From Zavarzinia aquatilis (lineage in GTDB: Bacteria > Pseudomonadota > Alphaproteobacteria > Zavarziniales > Zavarziniaceae), in contig NZ_QGLE01000010.1 of assembly GCF_003173035.1 (NCBI RefSeq), positions 1 to 64,000 of the forward strand: DNA of 64,000 nt. The letters run 5' to 3'. The stretch's first letter is position 1, and each line of letters begins with the position of its first letter. Under the pieces are notes generated by a model, which saw nothing but the letters and a program-made list of their open reading frames with translations, did no database searches and had not been told where the DNA came from. The position numbers and the translations under genes are program-made. Of the stretch, positions 36,283-44,822 are shown piece by piece.

Positions 36283-37857
36283 TTACTCGGCGGCCTTGGC
36301 CACCGGCACCGAGGTGCGGATCAGATGGTCGAAGGCACCGAGCGAGGCCTTGGCCCCTTCGCCCATGGCGATGATGATCTGCTTGTAGGGCACCGTGGTC
36401 ACGTCGCCCGCGCCGAAGACACCGGGGACCGAGGTCTGGCCCTTGGCGTCGACGATGATCTCGCCGCGCGGGGTCAGGTCCACCGGGCCGCCCTTCAGCC
36501 ATTCGGTATTGGGCACCAGGCCGATCTGGACGAAGATGCCTTCGAGCTCGAGCGTATGCGCCTCGCCGCTCTTGCGGTCCTTGTAGGCAAGGCCCGTGAC
36601 CTTTTTGCCGTCGCCGATCACCTCGGTCGTCTGCGCCTCCATCACGATGGTGACATTGGGCAGGCTCTTCAGCTTGTTGACCAGCACGGCATCGGCGCGC
36701 AGCACGTCCATGAATTCGAACAGGGTGACATGGGCGACGATGCCGGCGAGGTCGATCGCCGCCTCGACACCGGAGTTGCCGCCGCCGATCACCGCGACGC
36801 GCTTGCCCTTGAACAGGGGGCCGTCGCAATGCGGGCAATAGGCCACGCCCTTGGTCCGATATTCCTTCTCGCCGGGCACACCCATGTCGCGCCAGCGCGC
36901 GCCGGTCGCCAGGATGACGGCCTTGGAGCGCAGGGTGGCGCCGGATTCCAGTTCGATCTCGATCAGATCGCCAAGGTTGAGCTTGCTCGCGCGCTGGAGG
37001 TTCATGATGTCCACGTCATAGGACTTCACATGTTCCTCGAGCCCGGCGGCGAGGCGCGGCCCCTCGGTTTCCTTGACCGAGATGAAATTCTCGATGCCGA
37101 GGGTATCGAGCACCTGGCCGCCGAAACGCTCGGCGACCACGCCGGTGCGGATGCCCTTGCGCGCGGCATAGATCGCCGCCGCGGCACCGGCCGGGCCGCC
37201 GCCGACGACGAGCACGTCGAAGGGCGCCTTGGCGTCGAGCTTGGCCGCCGCGCGCTTCACCGCGCCGGTGTCGATCTTGGCCAGAATCTCGCCCACTTCC
37301 ATGCGGCCCTGACCGAAGACCGCGTCATTCAGATAGACGGTCGGCACGGCCATGATCTGAAGCGCCGTCACCTCGTCCTGGAACAGGGCGCCGTCGATCA
37401 TCTCGTGCCTGATGCGGGGATTGAGCACGGCCATCAGGTTCAGCGCCTGCACGACTTCCGGGCAGTTCTGACAGGTCAGGGAGATATAGGTGCGGAAGGT
37501 GAAATCGCCGTCCAGCGCCTTGATCTGCGCGATGGTGTCGGCATCCACCTTGGGCGGATAGCCGCCGACCTGCAGCAGCGCGAGGACGAGCGAGGTGAAT
37601 TCATGGCCCATCGGCAGGCCGGAGAAGCGGATGCCGACCGAGCCGTCCGGCCGGTTCAGGCTGAACGAGGGTTTGCGCACGTCGGCGGCGTTATCCTCGC
37701 GCACCGTGACCAGGGACGAGACGTCCTTGATATCGGCGAGCAGCGAGCGCATCTGGCCGGCGGCTTCGCTGTCGTCAAGGGAGGCCACGATCTCGATCGG
37801 CGACGTGGCCCGTTCCATGTAGCCCTTCAACTGGGCCTTGAGATTGGCGTCCAACAT
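36283..37857 (-). CDS. ahpF: Alkyl hydroperoxide reductase subunit F
   Basis: A 524-residue flavoprotein disulfide reductase that recharges AhpC with electrons from NADH. The N-terminal domain (about 1-200) has two thioredoxin folds with the redox pair in TCQNCPEVV. The FAD domain starts at [21 protein letters not shown] and the C-terminal half carries the catalytic [10 protein letters not shown] and NAD-binding [19 protein letters not shown]. Length matches AhpF. It follows ahpC by 191 bp, a gap filled by a hairpin and 29-bp tandem repeats that may set the AhpC:AhpF ratio. Confidence 0.97.
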   Translation of the reverse strand: MLDANLKAQLKGYMERATSPIEIVASLDDSEAAGQMRSLLADIKDVSSLVTVREDNAADVRKPSFSLNRPDGSVGIRFSGLPMGHEFTSLVLALLQVGGYPPKVDADTIAQIKALDGDFTFRTYISLTCQNCPEVVQALNLMAVLNPRIRHEMIDGALFQDEVTALQIMAVPTVYLNDAVFGQGRMEVGEILAKIDTGAVKRAAAKLDAKAPFDVLVVGGGPAGAAAAIYAARKGIRTGVVAERFGGQVLDTLGIENFISVKETEGPRLAAGLEEHVKSYDVDIMNLQRASKLNLGDLIEIELESGATLRSKAVILATGARWRDMGVPGEKEYRTKGVAYCPHCDGPLFKGKRVAVIGGGNSGVEAAIDLAGIVAHVTLFEFMDVLRADAVLVNKLKSLPNVTIVMEAQTTEVIGDGKKVTGLAYKDRKSGEAHTLELEGIFVQIGLVPNTEWLKGGPVDLTPRGEIIVDAKGQTSVPGVFGAGDVTTVPYKQIIIAMGEGAKASLGAFDHLIRTSVPVAKAAE

Positions 37858-37918
37858 GACAACACACTTTCTTTCTGCGGGGAGCGCGAGCGGCGCGCAT
37901 CACCCTCGGGAGGGTGGC

Positions 37919-37940
37919 GCCCGGGGCGAATTCCCCGGGC
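37919..37940. other. GC-rich hairpin between ahpF and ahpC
   Basis: GCCCGGGG and CCCCGGGC pair perfectly around CGAATT in the ahpC-ahpF intercistronic region, next to the tandem repeats. It may stabilise or attenuate the transcript. Confidence 0.6.
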
Positions 37941-37954
37941 ACCTGAGTCAAAGC

Positions 37955-38063
37955 CGGCGGGTCAATCCCTGCCGACAGAGGGTCGGCGGGTCAATCCCTG
38001 CCGACAGAGGGGCGGCAGGTCAGATCTTGCCGACAGAGGGTCGGCAGGTCAGATCTTGCCGAC
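37955..38063. repeat. 29-bp tandem repeat (about 3.8 units) overlapping the 3' end of ahpC
   Basis: Units at 37955-37983, 37984-38012, 38013-38041 and a partial 38042-38063. Units 1 and 2 share CGGCGGGTCAATCCCTGCCG, units 3 and 4 share CGGCAGGTCAGATCTTGCCG. Unit 4 contains the ahpC stop codon (TCA at 38049-38051 on the plus strand) and its last codons. Each unit has GTCGGC...GCCGAC-type arms and can fold into a hairpin. The period is not a multiple of three, so there is no coding extension. Confidence 0.92.
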
Positions 38064-38612
38064 GAGGTCGAGCGACGGCTTCAGGGTCGCTTCGCCCGGG
38101 GTCCACTTGGCGGGACAGACTTCGCCCGGATGCGAGGCGACATACTGGGCCGCCTTCACCTTGCGCAGCAGCTCCTTGGCGTCGCGGCCGATGCCATTGT
38201 CGTGCACTTCGATGATCTTGATCTGGCCTTCGGGGTTGATCACGAAGGTGCCGCGATAGGCGAGGCCTTCTTCTTCGATCAGCACTTCGAAAGCGCGCGA
38301 GATCGCCAGGGTCGGGTCGGCCACCATCGGATAGTTGATCTTGGCGATCGTGTCCGAGGTGTCGTGCCAGGCCTTGTGGGTGAAGTGGGTGTCGGTCGAG
38401 ACGGAATAGATCTCGACGCCCAGCTTCTGGAATTCGGCGTAATTGTCGGCGAGGTCGCCCAGCTCGGTCGGGCAGACGAAGGTGAAGTCGGCCGGATAGA
38501 ACACGAAGACCGACCACTTGCCCTTCAGGGACTCGTCGGTCACTTCGACGAACTTGCCCTGATGGTAGGCCTGGGCCTTGAACGGCTTCACAGTGGTATT
38601 GATGAGCGACAT
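38049..38612 (-). CDS. ahpC: Alkyl hydroperoxide reductase subunit C (peroxiredoxin)
   Basis: A 187-residue typical 2-Cys peroxiredoxin that reduces hydrogen peroxide and organic peroxides. The peroxidatic cysteine lies in [18 protein letters not shown] and the resolving cysteine in [13 protein letters not shown]. It is the first gene of ahpC-ahpF. The 3' end is copied into tandem repeats downstream. No OxyR box was recognised in the 400-bp upstream region, although GTTATA at 38681-38686 could be a -10 on the minus strand. Confidence 0.97.
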   Translation of the reverse strand: MSLINTTVKPFKAQAYHQGKFVEVTDESLKGKWSVFVFYPADFTFVCPTELGDLADNYAEFQKLGVEIYSVSTDTHFTHKAWHDTSDTIAKINYPMVADPTLAISRAFEVLIEEEGLAYRGTFVINPEGQIKIIEVHDNGIGRDAKELLRKVKAAQYVASHPGEVCPAKWTPGEATLKPSLDLVGKI

Positions 38613-39020
38613 GAGAACGTTTCCTTCTCGGGTTGAGGTCTGGCGAAAGGCTTGAGCCTGCCTGCCGCCAGCGGGAAAGTGTTATACCTAACCGCCTGAC
38701 TGCGCGCCTAACTTGGCACCTAGATTAGAATTATTCAAGAGGTTGCCGAGCAGCTTCGCGCGATCGGGCGATCAGCCCGGCCGATCACCGGCGATACCGC
38801 TTTGCACATCGTTTCACCGAACGCCATGGCCCGCCTTGCGCCAGATCATGCGGCGCGCGGCGGGCGGGACAAAACGCCTCCTCCGGGCGTAGAATGGCGC
38901 CACGGGTCACGGCCGCGCCGTGGCTGCTGGTGGGTGAGGCGTGATGCCGCGGTGCCCGGTGTCCCCGAATCAGGCCGTGCCCCAACAGGGCCGGCCGGCA
39001 GATTTTCGGGAGGAAACCTC
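38613..39020. other. 408-bp intergenic region between divergent ahpC and DUF2189 genes
   Basis: Contains an A/T-rich patch near 38721-38740 (TAGATTAGAATTATTCAAGA) and a possible minus-strand -10 (TATAAC, 38681-38686). The dyad around 38763-38790 (CGGGCGATCAGCCCGG) is another local structure. I see no convincing gene; the frames present lack ribosome sites and family features. Confidence 0.4.
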
Positions 39021-39884
39021 ATGACCATCCGGAATCCCGTTGAATGGAGTGCCGACCTGCTGGCCGGCACGGCCCGCGCCCTCAATGCCGCCGGCCACGA
39101 CATCTACCGCGAAGACCTCGAAACCGGGGGGCGGCTGCCCGCGATCCGGCGGATCGAGCTGGCCGATCTCGGCGTCGCGCTGCGCCGGGGCATCGACGAT
39201 TTCGCCGCCTGTCGCAGCGACGTCGTGTTTCTGTGCCTCGTCTATCCGCTGATCGGACTGGTGCTCGGGCGGGCGGCGATGGACGGCGGATTGCTGCCCC
39301 TCGTCTTTCCCCTGGCGTCGGGCTTTGCCCTGATCGGGCCACTGGCTGGCCTTGGCCTCTACGAAATCAGCCGGCGGCGCGAGCGTGGCGAGTCCGTCGG
39401 CTGGCTGCAGGCCTTCGGCGTCCTGCGCTCCCCCGGGTTGCCGGGCATTCTCGTCCTCGGCCTGTTGCTGGTCGCCCTCTTCTTTGGCTGGCAATATGCG
39501 GCGCAGACGATTTACGACGCCACCCTCGGCCCGCAGCCGCCCGCTTCGCTCGCCGCCTTCCTGCACGATGTCTTCATGACCAGCGCGGGCCTCGCGATGA
39601 CGCTGGCGGGGCTTGCCGTCGGCTTCCTCTTCGCCGTCGCCGTGCTGGCGATCAGCGTCGTGTCCTTCCCGATGATGCTGGACCGTCATGTCCGGGTCGA
39701 CATCGCCATCGCCACCTCGGTCCGCGTCGTCGCCACCAATCCGGGGGTGATGGCGGCCTGGGGCGTGATCGTGGCGGGCGGCCTGCTTCTCGGCACATTG
39801 CCGCTGTTCACCGGCCTGATCGTGGTGTTGCCCGTGCTCGGCCACGCCAGCTGGCACCTCTACAGGCGGGTGGTCGCGCGCTGA
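39021..39884 (+). CDS. DUF2189 integral membrane protein
   Basis: A 287-residue membrane protein with about six hydrophobic helices (for example DVVFLCLVYPLIGLVLG, LPGILVLGLLLVALFFGW, AGLAVGFLFAVAVLAISVVS) and a conserved VSFPMMLDRHVRVDIAIATS stretch typical of DUF2189. The N-terminal 60 residues are cytoplasmic and polar. Function is unknown; in other alphaproteobacteria the family sits near respiratory genes, which is not the case here. ATG 39021 was chosen for the GGGAGG site 6 bp upstream rather than an earlier in-frame start. Confidence 0.88.
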   Translation: MTIRNPVEWSADLLAGTARALNAAGHDIYREDLETGGRLPAIRRIELADLGVALRRGIDDFAACRSDVVFLCLVYPLIGLVLGRAAMDGGLLPLVFPLASGFALIGPLAGLGLYEISRRRERGESVGWLQAFGVLRSPGLPGILVLGLLLVALFFGWQYAAQTIYDATLGPQPPASLAAFLHDVFMTSAGLAMTLAGLAVGFLFAVAVLAISVVSFPMMLDRHVRVDIAIATSVRVVATNPGVMAAWGVIVAGGLLLGTLPLFTGLIVVLPVLGHASWHLYRRVVAR

Positions 39885-39901
39885 AAGCTGGTGTAGGGGA
39901 T

Positions 39902-39924
39902 GGGGCGGCGGCGATTGCCGCCCC
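39902..39924 (+). other. GC hairpin after the DUF2189 gene
   Basis: GGGGCGGC and GCCGCCCC pair over GGCGATT, 18 bp after the stop. It may be a weak terminator or an mRNA end-stabilising structure; no T run. Confidence 0.5.
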
Positions 39925-39982
39925 AGAGTCGTTGCCGCCCCGGAGACGACGAACCAAAAACGGACGACAGGACGGAAACGCC

Positions 39983-40123
39983 ATGCCCCGACCCCAGCGC
40001 AAGCCCGACCAGCCCCCACCCCGCCGCCTCGACCTGCGGCGCCTGCGGCTGGTCATGATCGTCCTGTTCACCGTCGCCGTGCTGGCGCGCATCGGCGTCG
40101 ATATCGCCAACGGCAACTGGTAG
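39983..40123 (+). CDS. 46-residue small membrane protein, unknown
   Basis: ATG 39983 to TAG 40121-40123. The first 24 residues are Arg/Pro-rich (MPRPQRKPDQPPPRRLDLRR), then a single helix LVMIVLFTVAVLARIGVDIA, ending NGNW. The strongly positive N terminus predicts a cytoplasmic N-in orientation. It lies 98 bp after the DUF2189 gene. A GACGGAA sequence 7 bp upstream may serve as ribosome site. No family recognised. Confidence 0.6.
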   Translation: MPRPQRKPDQPPPRRLDLRRLRLVMIVLFTVAVLARIGVDIANGNW

Positions 40124-40131
40124 CCGTCAGG

Positions 40132-40914
40132 TTACAACGCCGCCTTGCGCGGACCGACGAAGCCGACGGCGGCACCCTGCAGGTCGAGGGCGACGATGAT
40201 GAAGATGTTGCCCGGCACTTCCTGCGGCCCGTGCAGGATGGTCGCGCCCCTGGCCTTCAGCACGGCCGCCGCCGCGTCGATGTCGGCGACGCCGAAATAG
40301 AACAGCCAGGCCGACGGCGCGCCTGTCACCATCTGCGGCATCATCGCGCCGATGGTGCCCCCCGCATGGTTGATGAAGCGGTATTCGCCGGCAGGCCCCA
40401 TGGGCATGGCATCGCCCTTCGTCCAGCCGAAGTGGCGGCCGTAGAAATCGAAGCCGGCGACCGGATCGCTGCTCGACAGCTCGTTCCAGTGGCAATGGCC
40501 GGCGCGACTCTGGGCGAAGGCGTCGCTGACGCCGTCGGAAAAGCCGCGCATGACATAGAAGGGCGCGCCCTGCGGATCGGTCAGCAGGGCAAAGCGCCCG
40601 ACGCCGGGAATGTCGGTCGGCGGCACGATCTGGCCCCCGCCGTCGCCGACGATCGCCGCCGCGGCGGCATCGACGTCGGCCACGGCGACATAGGCCATCC
40701 AGCCGGGCCGGGCGCCGCAGGCCGCCATCTCGGGCGTCAGGGTCATGGCACCACCGACATCGACCCCGTCCATCGAAAACAGGTGATAGGGCATGGCCGG
40801 ATTGCCGGCGTCGCGCTGGCGCCAGCCGAGCACGGCGCCATAGAGATCGGCCGCCGCCACCGGGTCGGGACAGGTCAGTTCGTACCAGATGAAATCGCCG
40901 ACGATATTGGCCAT
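40132..40914 (-). CDS. VOC-family protein with two glyoxalase-like domains
   Basis: A 260-residue tandem VOC protein. Domain 1 starts VGDFIWYELTCPDPVAAADLY, domain 2 CHWNELSSSDPVAGFDFYGR; each has four beta-alpha-beta-beta-beta units. The positions of His/Glu metal ligands (YHLFSM, HCHWNEL) are partly kept. Such proteins can be extradiol-type, glyoxalase-type or antibiotic-binding; the substrate is unknown. It is divergent from a MarR regulator, and a perfect palindrome lies between them, so it is likely the MarR target. Confidence 0.88.
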   Translation of the reverse strand: MANIVGDFIWYELTCPDPVAAADLYGAVLGWRQRDAGNPAMPYHLFSMDGVDVGGAMTLTPEMAACGARPGWMAYVAVADVDAAAAAIVGDGGGQIVPPTDIPGVGRFALLTDPQGAPFYVMRGFSDGVSDAFAQSRAGHCHWNELSSSDPVAGFDFYGRHFGWTKGDAMPMGPAGEYRFINHAGGTIGAMMPQMVTGAPSAWLFYFGVADIDAAAAVLKARGATILHGPQEVPGNIFIIVALDLQGAAVGFVGPRKAAL

Positions 40915-40947
40915 GTCCCGCCCCTGCCATGCCAGACTTGTCTTATA

Positions 40948-40963
40948 ATGTTGATATCAACAT
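40948..40963. promoter_or_regulatory. 16-bp perfect palindrome, MarR operator
   Basis: ATGTTGATATCAACAT lies in the 58-bp gap between divergent VOC and MarR genes. It overlaps a minus-strand promoter-like pair (TTGACA at 40974-40979 and TATCAA at 40951-40956, 17-bp spacer) and a plus-strand TATAAT (40944-40949). Its size and position are typical of MarR sites. Confidence 0.75.
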
Positions 40964-40972
40964 AATAGACCC

Positions 40973-41428
40973 ATGTCAAAGTCCGTCCCCTTCGCCACGA
41001 CGATCGAGGTCCGGGACCGCTGCCTGTGCCTGCGGCTTCAGCGGGCGGCCCGGACCATGGCCCGCCATTTCGACGAGGTGCTGCGTCCGGCGGGCCTGAC
41101 CAACGGCCAGTTCTCGCTGCTGATGGCCCTGAACCGGCCGGAGCCGCCGCCGCCCGGCCCCGTCGCCGAGCTTCTGGCCATGGACCGCACCACCCTGACC
41201 GCCGCGCTGAAACCGCTGGAGCGCCTTGGCCTTGTCGTCGTCGAACGCGCGCCGGAGGATCGCCGCCGTCGCCGTCTGGTGCTGACGGCGGAGGGCCTCG
41301 GCCGGCTCGCCGCCGCGCTGCCGCTCTGGCGCGCCGCCCATGCCGACCTCGAGGCGGCGCTGGGGGAACGGGTCACCCTTCTGCGGGACCTCGACCTTTG
41401 GGGGAGGCCGGCGAAGCCGCGGCCTTAG
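40973..41428 (+). CDS. MarR family transcriptional regulator
   Basis: A 151-residue winged-helix regulator: LRPAGLTNGQFSLLMALNRP, recognition helix MDRTTLTAALKPLERLGLVV and wing ERAPEDRRRRRLVLTAEG, all typical of MarR. It is divergent from the VOC gene and very probably represses both genes through the palindrome at 40948. A Cys pair (RDRCLCLRLQRAA) near the N terminus could sense oxidants, as in some MarR/OhrR proteins, but this is speculative. Confidence 0.93.
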   Translation: MSKSVPFATTIEVRDRCLCLRLQRAARTMARHFDEVLRPAGLTNGQFSLLMALNRPEPPPPGPVAELLAMDRTTLTAALKPLERLGLVVVERAPEDRRRRRLVLTAEGLGRLAAALPLWRAAHADLEAALGERVTLLRDLDLWGRPAKPRP

Positions 41429-41497
41429 CTGAAAATTAACGCTTGTCTGGTGTCGTGGGCCGACCCCCATGAGCCCTCTTGACGGAGGACGCGGCTG

Positions 41498-41830
41498 ATG
41501 CCGACCGAATCCCGCAGCATCGCCTTCTCGCCGCAAGAAATCGTCACGGCCGTGGCCGATTTCCATGTCCGTCGCAAGCTGCCGATCCCCAAGGGCAAGG
41601 TCGTCGGCCTGGAGTTTTCTCCGCCCCCCGATATCGAGGGCACGTTCCAGATTCTCGCCGACGGCGCGGATACGCCCGCCAATTTCGTGCTGAACAGCAC
41701 CACTCTCGCGGCGGCGCTGGTGTTCTACTGCATCAACCGCAGCATTCCCCTCCCGGCGCTCGCGACCAAGCAGTTGCGCCGCAAGGGGGACGGTCTGGAA
41801 CTCGTCGTTTCCAACATGCGGCGCGGCTGA
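41498..41830 (+). CDS. Hypothetical 110-residue protein
   Basis: ATG 41498 with GGAGGA 8 bp upstream. The product begins MPTESRSIAFSPQEIVTAVA, has a polar beta-rich middle (KVVGLEFSPPPDIEGTFQIL) and one moderately hydrophobic helix (LAAALVFYCINRSIPLPALA). No signal peptide and no family recognised. It lies between marR and a large RTX protein, reading the same way, without evidence of an operon. Confidence 0.75.
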   Translation: MPTESRSIAFSPQEIVTAVADFHVRRKLPIPKGKVVGLEFSPPPDIEGTFQILADGADTPANFVLNSTTLAAALVFYCINRSIPLPALATKQLRRKGDGLELVVSNMRRG

Positions 41831-41984
41831 GGCAGCACCACCGCCCGGTATTGCCCCTTTCGACAACGCTCGCGCGAAGGCGTGATCGCGCGGAGCGATC
41901 AGACCGAAAGTTGATGGCCAGCCCCCGTTCGCTGTAAAGTCGGCAACCAAAGGCGTCGGCGGGGGGAACGACCGGCGCGAACAC

Positions 41985-44804
41985 ATGGGGGCTCAGATGG
42001 CTGACTTTCCGGCAACGGTCGCGCTCGCGACTCTCGACGGCACCAACGGCTTTCGCCTGATCGGCTGGGACTCGGAACTCAGCGCCAGCGCGGTCGCCGG
42101 TGTCGGCGACGTCAACGGCGACGGTTTCGACGACCTCGTGGTCGGCTCCCCCTGGAATGGTTTCACTTACGACGGGATGGCCACCCTGGTCGAAGGCTCG
42201 GCCGGGCCTTTCGCCGCCGACGGCAGTCTGTCCGGCCCGGTCTTCTTCGGCACGGGCGGTGAATATCAATATTTGGGAAGCCGCCTCGGCGGCCTCGGCG
42301 ACGTCAACGGCGACGGCTTTGACGATTTCTACTATGGCGGCGGCGCCAGCACCCTCGGCCCCGCCCCCCTTAGCTACATCATATACGGCTCGGCGAACGG
42401 CTATGCCCAGGTGGGCACCTACCAGCCGCTTCTGGCAGCTGCCGGCGATGTGAACGGCGACGGTTTCGACGATATCTTCGCCGGCAATACCATCGTCTTC
42501 GGCAGCGCCGCCGGCCTGCCCGCCGAACTCGATCCCGCCGTCGTCGACGGCAGCAACGGCTTCACCCCGACCGGCGCCTTCAGCCGCATGGCGGCGGCCG
42601 GCGATGTGAACAGCGATGGCTATGATGACCTGATCTTCGGCGATGCCGATACCGCCGGCTATGTCCTGTTCGGCAAGGCCGGCGGCTTTGCCGCCACGGT
42701 CGATGTCACCGCCGTCGACGGCAGCAACGGCTATCGCATCACCGGCGCGGCGGGCAGCGGCACCGCCGCCTTCGTCGGCGGCGCGGGCGACGTGAACGGC
42801 GACCGTATCGACGATCTCATCGTCGGCGCCGCGGGCGAGAACAAGGTTTACATCGTCTTCGGCCGGGCCGGCGCGACGCAAACCGATATCGACCTTTCCG
42901 CCATCGACGGCAGCAACGGTTTCGCCATCACCGGCGGCGGCTTCTCGGCCAAGGCCGCGGGTGACGTGAACGGCGACGGCCTCGCCGACATCATCGTCGG
43001 CGCCACCGGAGTCCTGTTCGGCCGCACCGGCAACGCGGGCGCCAGCGTCGCCATCGGCGCGGTCAACGGCGCCAACGGCTTCCTGATCAGCGGCGCCGGC
43101 TTCGATGCCCGCAGCCTCGCCATCTACAAGGCCGGCGATTTCAACGGCGACGGCTTCGACGACATCGCCGTGGGCACGCCCCTCGCCGACGATCCGCGGC
43201 CCTATTACGCCGACTATGGCTTCGGCAATGCCGCTGGCATCACCCATGTCATCCTCGGCCATGCCGGCGCGGCGCAGCACTGGGTCGGCACCTCCGCCGA
43301 CGATTTCCATGTCGGCAGCGGCGATGACGACATCCTGAACGGCGCGCGCGGCAACGATCATCTGAAGGGCGCGCTCGGCGACGACGTGCTGATCGGCGGC
43401 TCGGGCAGCGACATCCTCGACGGCGGCGCGGGCACCGATACCGCCAGCTTCGCCGGCTCGTCGGCCGGGGTCGCGGTCGATCTCGCCGCCGGCACGGCGA
43501 CCGGCACGGGCCTTGGCAACGATACGCTGATCGACATCGAGAATGTGATCGGCACCGCCGGTGCCGACGATATCGCGGGCGATGAAGGCGCCAACCGTCT
43601 GGATGGCGGCGCCGGTGACGACATCCTGCGCGGTCGCGGCGGCGACGACACCTATGTCGTCGACAGCGCGGGCGACACCGTCGTCGAGGGGCGCGATGAC
43701 GGCCATGACACGGTGCTGGCCCTTTCCAGCACCTACCGGCTCGGCGCGCGCGTCGAGGATCTGACCTTTATCGGCGTGGGCGACTTCAATGGCGTGGGCA
43801 ACACGCTCGCCAACACGATCACCGGCGGCGCGGGCGACGATGTCCTGAACGGCGGGCGCGGCGCCGACCTGATGCGCGGCCTCGGCGGCGACGATACCTA
43901 TATCGTCGACGACGCGGGTGACATCGTGGAAGAGGCGGCGGACGGCGGCATCGACACGGTGCAGAGCACCCTGTCCTACAGCCTCGGCGCCGAGATCGAG
44001 AACCTGCTGCTGCGCGGCAGTGCCCGGATCAACGGCACCGGCAACGAACAGGACAACATCCTGACCGGCAATGCCGGCAACAACATCCTGCAGGGCCTCG
44101 GCGGCAGCGACGCGCTGTTCGGCAAGGCCGGCAACGACAAGCTGGAAGGTGGCGACGGCGGCGACCTGCTCGACGGCGGCAGCGGCGACGACCGCCTCTA
44201 CGGCGGCCTGGGCGACGACCTCTATGTCGTCGATTCCAGTCAGGACGTCGTCAGCGAAGCCCATGGCGGCGGGCGCGACACGGTTCTCACCAGCGCGAGC
44301 TTCACCCTCGGCTCCGGTCTCGAAGATCTCGTCATGACCGTCTCGGCCGACATCGACGGCACGGGCAACGGCGCGTCCAACATCATGGTCGGCGGGGCCG
44401 GCGACAATGTGCTGCGCGGCATGGGCGGCTCCGATTTCCTGATCGGCGGCCGTGGCGACGACACGCTGGACGGCGGCACCGGCGCCGACCTGTTGATCGG
44501 CGGAGCCGGCAACGACACGCTGATCGGCGGTGGGGTCAATGGCGGCAGTTCGGATACTTTTGTCTTCGGCGCCGACTTCGGCTTCGGCCACGATCGCATC
44601 ACCGATTTCGTCGCCGACAGCAATGCCGCCTATGACATCATCGCCTTCAGCGAAGGCCTGTTCGACGATTTCACCGATGTCCTGGCCCACAGCGCCCAGG
44701 TCGGGAACGACGTCGTCATCACCTACAGCACCCGCGATTCGATCACGCTCGAGAATGTGAACATGGCGGCGCTGACCGCCGATTCCTTCCTGTTCTACGT
44801 CTGA
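41985..44804 (+). CDS. FG-GAP / RTX calcium-binding protein, probably type I secreted
   Basis: A 939-residue surface or secreted protein. Residues about 20-425 contain seven or so FG-GAP (integrin-propeller) repeats of the form GDVNGDGFDDLVVG with calcium loops D.N.DG.DD. Residues about 430-855 hold RTX nonapeptide repeats (GGAGDDVLNGG, GGSGDDRLYGG) in blocks separated by GDDTYVVDSAGDTVVE-type segments. The acidic C terminus ending DSFLFYV is a plausible uncleaved type I secretion signal. No signal peptide. No ABC exporter or outer-membrane channel gene is adjacent. ATG 41997 is an alternative start. Adhesion or lectin-like binding is a guess. Confidence 0.9.
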   Translation: MGAQMADFPATVALATLDGTNGFRLIGWDSELSASAVAGVGDVNGDGFDDLVVGSPWNGFTYDGMATLVEGSAGPFAADGSLSGPVFFGTGGEYQYLGSRLGGLGDVNGDGFDDFYYGGGASTLGPAPLSYIIYGSANGYAQVGTYQPLLAAAGDVNGDGFDDIFAGNTIVFGSAAGLPAELDPAVVDGSNGFTPTGAFSRMAAAGDVNSDGYDDLIFGDADTAGYVLFGKAGGFAATVDVTAVDGSNGYRITGAAGSGTAAFVGGAGDVNGDRIDDLIVGAAGENKVYIVFGRAGATQTDIDLSAIDGSNGFAITGGGFSAKAAGDVNGDGLADIIVGATGVLFGRTGNAGASVAIGAVNGANGFLISGAGFDARSLAIYKAGDFNGDGFDDIAVGTPLADDPRPYYADYGFGNAAGITHVILGHAGAAQHWVGTSADDFHVGSGDDDILNGARGNDHLKGALGDDVLIGGSGSDILDGGAGTDTASFAGSSAGVAVDLAAGTATGTGLGNDTLIDIENVIGTAGADDIAGDEGANRLDGGAGDDILRGRGGDDTYVVDSAGDTVVEGRDDGHDTVLALSSTYRLGARVEDLTFIGVGDFNGVGNTLANTITGGAGDDVLNGGRGADLMRGLGGDDTYIVDDAGDIVEEAADGGIDTVQSTLSYSLGAEIENLLLRGSARINGTGNEQDNILTGNAGNNILQGLGGSDALFGKAGNDKLEGGDGGDLLDGGSGDDRLYGGLGDDLYVVDSSQDVVSEAHGGGRDTVLTSASFTLGSGLEDLVMTVSADIDGTGNGASNIMVGGAGDNVLRGMGGSDFLIGGRGDDTLDGGTGADLLIGGAGNDTLIGGGVNGGSSDTFVFGADFGFGHDRITDFVADSNAAYDIIAFSEGLFDDFTDVLAHSAQVGNDVVITYSTRDSITLENVNMAALTADSFLFYV

Positions 44805-44822
44805 CCGGCGCGGAACCCGGGA

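Noticed and set aside
37955..38063. CRISPR-like look of the 29-bp repeats next to ahpC
   Set aside because: Units abut directly without spacers, vary in pairs and include coding sequence; no cas genes are present.
38613..39020. OxyR box upstream of ahpC
   Set aside because: I looked for ATAG-type spaced elements and found none convincing; only a possible -10 is visible.
41733..44690. A 985-codon minus-strand frame opposite the FG-GAP/RTX gene
   Set aside because: The composition (Ala/Val/Asp/Gly repeats) mirrors the RTX repeats and no start signal is present.
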